Assembly: GCF_002878395.1 (NCBI RefSeq)
Contig: NW_025892616.1
Location: 62,001-126,000, forward strand
DNA from: Capsicum annuum
Lineage: Eukaryota > Streptophyta > Magnoliopsida > Solanales > Solanaceae
Length of the DNA: 64,000 bases
Direction of reading: 5' to 3'
Positions 57,832 through 64,000 of the stretch are shown here, one piece after another (within the stretch, counting starts at the first letter, position 1; each line of letters starts with the position of its first letter). Made by a program: the position numbers and the translations under genes. Under the pieces are notes generated by a model. It saw only the letters and a program-made list of their open reading frames with translations. It ran no database searches and was not told the DNA's origin.

Positions 57832-59713
57832 TGACGGGTATCTTAAGCCCACCATGAACCAGAGACCACCCCCTTAACCTAACCTCAAGAGCATAATAAT
57901 AGAAATAATAACACGGAATCCAAATAAGATAGTAATAAATAGATGAATAGATATTTCAAATGAAAACAAAGAGTCAAACAGCCACCAACCACATATTTCC
58001 ACAATAACCTCTTGAACTTGAATAAAAACTAAGCCGGTACATGCCCTCAACTATGACTAAAAGAATCTAAAAGTACTGAATCAATAAAGAAGGAATAGTG
58101 AAATGATAAGACCTTCTGAAGGATGGAGGCTCACCACCTCACAGTAACTCAATTGATGGACTAATCCACCTAACACTGCATAAGAACAACAAAAAAGTTT
58201 TCAGACTCTATATCATAAAATGATGTAGCATCCTAGGATGGTCAGTGGGATAAGCACTAACATATAACTTAGGGTAAGTAATAAAATAATGTCATGTACA
58301 AAATTAGTCAAAACCACATGCACATATTCATATATACATATATAGTAGTTAGAATAGGGTAAAGATTATGAACATGAAAGTTTGAAATTGTTAACTTGGA
58401 TTGTGTAGCTCGATCTGTACTAAACGCACCCATGGGCTATGTGAGTTCAGCTTCCCCTACTGAAAGGGCCCTAGTGCGTGTTAGCTGCACGAACTGAGGA
58501 AAAATTGAGGGAAAACTAAAGGAACCATGGGCAATATCCATCCCGAATATATATATATATATATCAAGTGTGTATCAAGCACATGGTGATATATACCTCC
58601 AATGCCTGCAAATATGGTTTCCATTATTCTTCCTCCCGGTACTTATATCTTTTCGGTGAGCTACACAACCCAGTTTATGCCCAAATTAAAATCACTTTGC
58701 ACATAATTCCAACCATTTATCCGAGAGTCGTTCATTAAGGCATTTACTACTTGGTATCATCATACCAATATGCTTGTAAGCTAATTAATTTATGCCAAAC
58801 CTCACACAACTAAATTGGACTTCCAAGTACCATTAATATCAAAACCATGGCCATCCAAATCCATTTTATATACATTTATCCATTAATGCAATGCATTATG
58901 TTCAAAAATAAGCTAAACCATGCAATTATCAAAAATAAAAATAGAATTTATAAAGTGGGTGGAGGTTCATGCAATTCTAAGACAAAATTAATCCAACTTG
59001 GGAAAACCCAAGTCCCCCATTCCAACCATTTATATAATGTAATAATTAAATCCTAAAAATATCAATTTAAAATATGAACAATCAATTCTAAACATGTAAC
59101 AAGTAATTCTATCGGTAACAACCAAAACCACTCAACTTGATTTCAAAACCCACAATTAAATCACATGAAAATACATTCAATTCATGGCTGATGTACAATT
59201 AAAGTTTGGGGAAGAGAAACATGCTTGTAAAACATAAGAAATTGAAGCCAATTTGAAGTTTGGTGCCCGGATGATGAATTTGCTATGAAACCCTTGAATA
59301 TTCTTAGTTTTTGAGTTTTAAGAGAGAATGGATAATTTTGATATTTGAAAACTAAATAAAAGAGGCTTATTTTATGTTTAAAGGTTGTACAAGAGGTAAA
59401 AAGACCAAATGCCACTCACCCCAAGTGAAAAAATAAAATTGGACAAAATTAACACACTAGAGTGGCACACGGTTATCGCCAAGGTTATATTTCATGCCAC
59501 ACCGATATCACAGAGGTTAACCTCCGTGACACAGACTTATCGCGGACCATCACTGCCTCATGGTCCCAAAATGACCCTGAACCCCTTCTAAATATTCTGA
59601 AACTTTTCCAAATCACCCTTTTAACATCCCTAAGCACAATTCAAGTCAATAATCGATATAAGGAACGCGAAAAGGTCAAAAATAAAATGATTAAAATTTA
59701 AAGTGGTCTCACA
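57832..59713 (-). repeat. I 3' LTR (about 1880 bp)
   Basis: On the minus strand it starts TGTGAGACCACTTT at 59713, directly after a PPT. The far end is judged as TGACGGG at 57832 (plus strand), with less certainty. The U3 module region at 59455-59570 has cacagaggttaacctccgtg (59510-59529, imperfect 20-bp palindrome with a perfect gaggttaacctc core). An AT microsatellite is at 58547-58564. Confidence 0.72.
58547..58564. repeat. AT microsatellite in I LTR
   Basis: About nine at dinucleotides. Confidence 0.85.
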
Positions 59714-59714
59714 G

Positions 59715-59732
59715 TATTCCCCCCAAGGATCA
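59715..59732 (-). other. I polypurine tract
   Basis: Minus strand ATCCTTGGGGGGAATACT next to the LTR start, preceded by CATTCGGGGTCCAATG, the usual chromovirus run-in. Confidence 0.85.
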
Positions 59733-59809
59733 TTGGACCCCGAATGATGAGTTAGTACATTTTTAGCATAAAAATAACAAGAACACATAAGAATTGAATG
59801 ACAAATTTG

Positions 59810-60000
59810 AAAAGTAATTACATCCAACTTGGGGAACAAGAATGGGTATTTGTCTTTTATATCTTCCTTAGCTTCCCATGTAGTGTCTTCCACATTCTGA
59901 TTTCTCCAAAAAAACCTTCACCAAAGCTACATCTTTTGTCCAAAAATATGAACTTCCTATCTAATATCTAAATCTGCATTTTCTCAAAAGACAAAGAATT
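59810..60000 (-). pseudogene. I chromodomain remnant
   Basis: Minus strand RNQNVEDTTWEAKEDIKDKY then PFLFPKLDV: the second half of a chromodomain tail, better preserved than in the other elements. Upstream VKVxFW text is broken around 59930-59990. It would tether integrase to chromatin. Confidence 0.85.
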
Positions 60001-60059
60001 CGTGACACCAACATCATCAGCATGAACTACCAAGGAAGGATCACCCACAATTTTTTAGC

Positions 60060-60869
60060 ATGAACACATAAAACTTGGGTTGAATAGACCCCAAACTCGC
60101 AGGAAAATCCAACTCTTCAACATTACCAACTCTCTCTCAAATCTAATATCATCCAATATCTTGGGGACTGAGATTCCCCTTATTAACAAACCTTATGACT
60201 CCTTTCATAGAAGATACCTTCAAAAATACCCAATCAGTCACTTTAGATTCCAACTTTCTATGCTGCATAACTGTATAAGACTTTTGGAGACTTTGAGGAG
60301 TATTAAGTCTTTATCTAATCACTTTTACCTTCTCCATAGCTTAGAGAACCAAGTCAGGATCAAACATCCTTGTCTCACCAAACTCAAAGCATTTAATAGG
60401 AAACCTATACCTCCTACCATAAAGAATTTCAGAAAGAGCCATCAAAAACTAGAATGATAACTATTATAGTACAAAAACTTAATATGAGGCAAATGATCAA
60501 CCCAACTACTCTTAAAATCAATAACACAGGCCCTTAGCATATCCTCTGAATTCCTAATAGTACGCTCCGCTTTCCCATCTATTTGAGGGTGAAAAGCGAT
60601 GCTAAGGTTAACCTGTGTACCCAAACCTTTCTGAAATGAATGCCCAAAGTGAGATGAAGACTAGGTACCTTAGTTTGAAACAATAGACACTAGCATACCA
60701 TGCAGTTTATAATCCCCTTAATGAACAACTTTTCATATTCCTCTTTTAAGAAGTAAGACCTCAAAGGAAAGAAGTGAATAGACTTAGTCATTCTATCCAC
60801 AATGACCCAAATAGAATCATACCAATCGTGAAACTACGAAAGACCCGTAAGTAAATCCATATTGATCAT
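60060..60869 (-). pseudogene. I integrase remnant
   Basis: From 60869 leftward: NMDLLTGLS (first Asp, Phe now Leu), HDWYDSIWVIVDRMTKSIHF, a broken middle, then 60442-60624 MGTQVNLSIAFHPQIDGKAE, RTIRNSEDMLRACVIDFKSS and HLPHIKFLYYNSYHSSF, including the catalytic Glu (AERT). The C-terminal part 60080-60430 is in shifted frames. The plus-strand 125-codon open stretch at 60080-60457 is its shadow. The second catalytic Asp region (SDRG) is not readable. Confidence 0.86.
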
Positions 60870-61053
60870 TGATGTGTGAGCTAATGCTAACACATTGAGG
60901 CTTTTAACTAGAAATAATTATAAATTCTTAAGAAAATTTTTAAATTTTTGATTCCTTTCTCTTTGATAATGCAGAAAAGTTAAGATACAAGAAAACCAAA
61001 GACAAAAAGAGCAAAAGAGGTGAATTTGGAACAAATGGCCATGAAAGTGTAGT

Positions 61054-61384
61054 TGATGACTTGTCTGATAAGTCATCAAATTTATGATAAGTTACCAGAG
61101 TCATCATCATCTATAGACATTGTGAGGAAGTTGGAGCAGAAGTGTGATGACATCCCTTGATAAGCCATCAGGTGGATGCTAAGCCATCAGACATGTCGCC
61201 ACTCAGAAGCAGAAGGCAAACTTTCAAGCATGCCTGATGACCTGTTCTAATAAGCTATCAGAACTCTGATAAGCCGTCAGGCATGTCATCACACATAAGA
61301 AGAAGTCAAAAAATAGGAATAATGTCTGACGACATGGTCTGATAAGCTATTAGATCTCTAATAAGCCATCAGACATGTCGTCAG
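61054..61384. repeat. Tandem array of 90-91 bp units, each with a 53-59 bp palindrome
   Basis: Palindromes at 61054-61106, 61144-61202, 61235-61291 and 61326-61384, so starts are 90, 91 and 91 bp apart. In the last one, ctgacgacatggtctgataa at the left pairs across a two-base centre with ataagccatcagacatgtcg then tcag at the right, with only a few mismatches over 29-bp arms. Outer arms are tgatgac/gtcatca or tgacgac/gtcgtca. Confidence 0.9.
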
Positions 61385-61435
61385 CTAAGGAGAAAAATCT
61401 GAATTTTTAATTTTGAATTTTTCTTAAGTTACGGA

Positions 61436-61443
61436 TATAAATA
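61436..61443 (+). promoter_or_regulatory. Putative TATA box of G LTR
   Basis: TATAAATA in acggatataaataacaac, about 50 bp after the last palindrome. Confidence 0.62.
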
Positions 61444-62416
61444 ACAACTTTTATGGTTTCATTGAAGAGGGTTGAACATCTTGAACTTATTCCAAAGACT
61501 ACTATACTTCTCTTTGGTCTCTAAACTTGGATTTCAATTTTCAATTCTTTGGTTTAGTTGTGGGATATTCTTCTTGAATTTGGGAAGAGAATCAATTTCG
61601 AACTACCTATTTTGTAAGTTTAATCACTTTGAATAATGAATCCAGTTATTGTTATTGCTTTCTCTTTCATGTGGAACTAAAATGCACAACTAGGGTTGTA
61701 GGATCTATAATTACTCCAGCATTGTCTTAATAGTTAGTTAGGGTTCGAGTAATTATGGGAACATCTTGATAATTCTTTTGTATTAATTATTTTTTGTTGG
61801 TTGCAAATAATAGATCTTGCCTTATATTGATTTTCTTGAACTGAGAAATAAGCTAAAGGTAGTGAATTATCAATGAAGATTTTAGGAAGGTTAAGTTCCC
61901 ATCTAATGATTAATGTTATAACAAGATTAATTAACTTGAAATAAAATTAGTATGAATAGAATGTTTTCCTAAGTTTGAGAGAATTAGGGAGTTCAACATC
62001 TAGGTAGGTTGAGAAAAACTTAAATGGACTGTCGAAACTAATAATTTGGTATTTCCCACAAGTCATGAGAATCCAGTACTACAACTATTATTCAATGAAG
62101 GATTACCAATGAAGGATTACTAATCATAGTGATCACAACTCTAGTTTATCTATATCATTGATTTGAAATATTACAGTTTAATCTTTGAGTTCTAAGGTGA
62201 ATTGAAGTGTTAATAACTTTTGTTCAATCATTAAAAACACCCATTTTATCTTTTATATTATTTGTTTGAATTTAACTTATAGCTATAGTTTCAATTTAGT
62301 TTAATTACCACTCATATTTTTTCTCATGGATTCAACCCCGACTCCAAAGTTGGGTAAATATATTGACGACAACCACCTTACACTAAATTAACGTGTAAGT
62401 TGAGTGTTATAAAAAA

Positions 62417-62434
62417 TGACGCCGTTGCTGAGGA
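62417..62434 (+). other. G primer-binding site (tRNA-Asp type)
   Basis: TGACGCCGTTGCTGAGGA. The 3' end of plant tRNA-Asp(GTC) predicts TGGCGCCGTTGCCGGGGA, so 15 of 18 bases match, the three changes all transitions. tRNA-Asp priming is characteristic of Athila-like plant elements. Confidence 0.88.
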
Positions 62435-62562
62435 ATAATTTGGTGTATTGAGTTGGTTTGAAATTTTAGCTTACTTCCTTGGATTCAAACTTGTAAATAT
62501 TTATTTTTGGTTTTCTTTTATTTCTTGTGTTAGTTGATTTTTGTTTTAGTTTACTTATTACT

Positions 62563-63438
62563 ATGGCATCATGGTTTGAACATGAGCTTGGTGGTTGGAA
62601 ATATTATCTTGATGATATATGTCAATATTGTGATGGACCTTACTTTTGTCAAGATTGTAGATATGCTCCCTGAAGAGAGATATGTCCACCATCTCCATCC
62701 TACCGGGAGTATGATTGTTCTTTATGTGGTGCTCAAGATGGACATTGGAGTGATTGCCCAAATGCCACTTCCCCCTATTGTGCTAATCTAAATTCTAGTT
62801 CTTCTTATGAGTTTGATAGATCTTATGGTCAGGAAAAGGAAGAATGAAGCACCAGAAAAAGTGGCATTGAAGCTATGTTTCAACTAATATTAGATCTCCA
62901 AAAAGAAACGTATGGTATCGTATGTGATATGGGTTAAGACATGAAGCTAATCATTCATGATGAGATGGATATAGAGGTCAATCATTCAAAGTATTATTTT
63001 ATATTATGTTTAGATGATATCTTGTCTATGGAATCATTTAAAATAATAGAAGAACGTGAAGATGAGGATCAAGAACCCTATATTGATGTTAAGCTTGATG
63101 ATGAGCAACCCTCGATGATTTCCCAAATTACCAAACTAACCATTAGAGATAATGCCATGATTGAGGAAATGGTGATAGAGGCAAAAGAAGAAACCATGCC
63201 AATCTCTTATAAAAACTCTAGCCCAATTCGGGGAAAAGAGGTCGAGAAGGATGCAACTCTAAAATTAGGGAGAAAACCTCACTCGAATCACTTTTCAACA
63301 TTATGCTTGGTGGATGTGATGAAATTCAAATCACCCAAGAAAATGATAAATTTTGGAAATGAGGAAGAAAATTCCTATATTTTGGAGTTTTTCTTTCCAA
63401 AAGGGTATAATACAACCCCAATCAGGAAGCCCAAGTAG
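62563..63438 (+). pseudogene. G single ORF: Cys-rich, acidic protein of unknown family (three stops)
   Basis: From ATG 62563 to TAG 63436-63438 is one continuous frame of 292 codons broken only by TGA (62671), TGA (62845) and TAA (62935), each one transition from a sense codon. Residues 1-36 read MASWFEHELGGWKYYLDDIC, QYCDGPYFCQDCRYAP. Residues 50-68 hold YDCSLCGAQDGHWSDCPNA, a CX2CX5HX3C pattern close to the CCHC knuckle (CX2CX4HX4C). An earlier CX2CX5CX2C lies at residues 20-32. The rest is acidic (EEREDEDQEPYIDVKLDDEQ) with no motif known to me. I see no capsid, protease or RT. It may be a gag-like RNA-binding protein. Function is inference. Confidence 0.72.
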
Positions 63439-63733
63439 CTTAAAGATCGATGTCCATTTAGTGGCTTTTTAATATTCTCACCATTGCCAAATGAGCCAAC
63501 ATGAAAGTTTGATGCAAAATTGGGCAAGCGGTTCAAGTCTTCGAAGTGGTGTGATATAACTTTCCTTATCATGGTCTCACATTTTCCCAATGCACCTAAA
63601 AGATGTAAAGATCAAAAGATGGGCCGACAATTCAAATCGTCTAAGTAGAGGGATAAAAGAGAAGAACTTTTAAGCTATCTTGATGAATTCTGAGTAGTCA
63701 AGATAACCTAGTCATGCCACAACATTAAATCAT
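63439..63733 (+). other. G non-coding spacer
   Basis: About 300 bases with no supported feature. The minus-strand open stretch 63375-63590 has no motif. Confidence 0.5.
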
Positions 63734-63756
63734 GCGCTGATTGGGAGGCAACCCAA
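63734..63756 (+). other. Conserved hairpin-like motif downstream of G ORF
   Basis: gcgctgattgggaggcaacc followed by caa, matching 5971-5993 in J. The TTGGG/CCCAA stem is intact here. Confidence 0.62.
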
Positions 63757-64000
63757 GGTATTTTGTTGTTTGTATTCGTGTTATGTGATTGACATCAGAT
63801 CTTCGCACTCATGGTGCCACAGGTATGTTTCTAACTCTCTTGTTTTGGTTTGATGCATTGGGGACATTGCATAATTTTAAGCTGAGGGTGGGTCTACTTG
63901 TGGGTGTTGATGTCCTCTTGGGGTTTTTGTTGTCGTGCCTCTTTTCCCTGGAGTCTTGTTCTTAGTAGAACCTGCATGCTTAGGCGTATTGTGATTTTTT
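63757..64000 (+). other. G 3' untranslated region (start)
   Basis: Non-coding. Contains the purine-rich aagctgagggtggg at 63880-63893. This resembles a PPT, but what follows does not match the G LTR start, so the 3' LTR is not reached within the window. Confidence 0.55.

Larger units (their letters stand above)
57832..60869 (-). mobile_element. Element I: partial chromovirus, minus strand
   Basis: 3' LTR 57832-59713, PPT, chromodomain and part of integrase on the minus strand, then interruption by G at 60870 near the first catalytic Asp of integrase. The rest lies beyond the right edge. Stops and shifts are present. Confidence 0.82.
60870..62411 (+). repeat. G 5' LTR (about 1540 bp)
   Basis: Starts TGATGTGTGAGCTAATG and ends GAGTGTTATA, five bases before the PBS. 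Shares order and wording with the LTR of F. U3 has a four-unit, 90-91 bp palindromic array (61054-61384), followed by a TATA box at 61436. Confidence 0.78.
60870..64000 (+). mobile_element. Element G: Athila/Tat-like element, 5' part
   Basis: 5' LTR 60870-62411, a tRNA-Asp-type PBS, a short leader, one long reading frame (62563-63438) and a 3' non-coding stretch with the conserved hairpin motif. No protease, RT or integrase follows in the 560 bases to the window edge. The text cattggggacattgcataat then tttaagctgagggtggg at 63856-63892 belongs to the 3' untranslated part of such elements. G is probably non-autonomous, but that needs the missing right end. Confidence 0.78.

Noticed and set aside
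60080..60457. 125-codon plus-strand open stretch
   Set aside because: Antisense shadow of the integrase remnant of element I.
63880..63893. Polypurine tract of G followed by its 3' LTR
   Set aside because: The following sequence does not match the G LTR start (tgatgtgtgagctaatg), so this is probably the upstream purine-rich text typical of such elements.
1..64000. Envelope-like gene or integrated pararetrovirus
   Set aside because: No coding text between integrase and LTR suggests an envelope, and no movement- or coat-protein-like or LTR-less RT arrangement was seen.
1..64000. tRNA or rRNA genes
   Set aside because: Only primer-binding sites complementary to tRNA 3' ends were found; no cloverleaf or rRNA text.

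Overview
This window looks like plant nuclear heterochromatin: AT-rich, with no recognisable host gene, and almost entirely made of decayed Ty3/gypsy-type LTR retrotransposons. The LTR and polyprotein style (chromodomain-bearing Tekay/Del-like chromoviruses primed by initiator tRNA-Met, plus Athila/Tat-like elements primed by tRNA-Asp) suggests a Solanaceae genome, possibly pepper-like. That species guess is inference from general knowledge, not something the window proves. I found no rRNA, tRNA gene, CRISPR, operon or intact host CDS.

Layout, using my own letter names. H (minus, 1-5124) runs off the left edge. It sits in J, an Athila/Tat-like plus element seen at 5125-6173 and 15829-18095. 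J is also split by E, a structurally complete chromovirus (plus, 6174-15828). J lies in F (18096-19431, 3' end only), and F truncates D, a chromovirus whose pol is at 19432-22522 and whose 3' LTR starts at 22821. That LTR of D is split by A (plus, 24385-55664). The 3' LTR of A is split by B (minus, 33840-52524), and the gag of B is split by C (plus, 39581-49153). D therefore holds two stacks: D>A>B>C on the right and D>F>J>(H,E) on the left. After D ends at 56385 comes a 1.4-kb stretch I cannot assign. Next is I, a minus chromovirus (57832-60869), interrupted by G, an Athila/Tat-like plus element (60870-64000) that runs off the right edge.

The nesting rests on LTR pairs, primer-binding sites, polypurine tracts and target-site duplications (TSDs). 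The TSD is perfect for B (AATTA), 4 of 5 bases match for A and E, and 3 of 5 match for C. Hand-aligned LTR divergence rises outward (C about 9%, B about 14%, A about 25% over roughly 110-150 bases each), as nesting order requires.

All coding regions are pseudogenes with many stops and frameshifts. The best preserved reading frame is in G: 292 codons (62563-63438), one frame, only three stops, with a Cys-rich start unlike the gag-pol of the neighbours. The most general pattern is that LTRs of different families each carry an array of short, often palindromic modules in the U3 region, commonly just upstream of a TATA box. In G and F the module period is 90-91 bp, and in B 61-62 bp.
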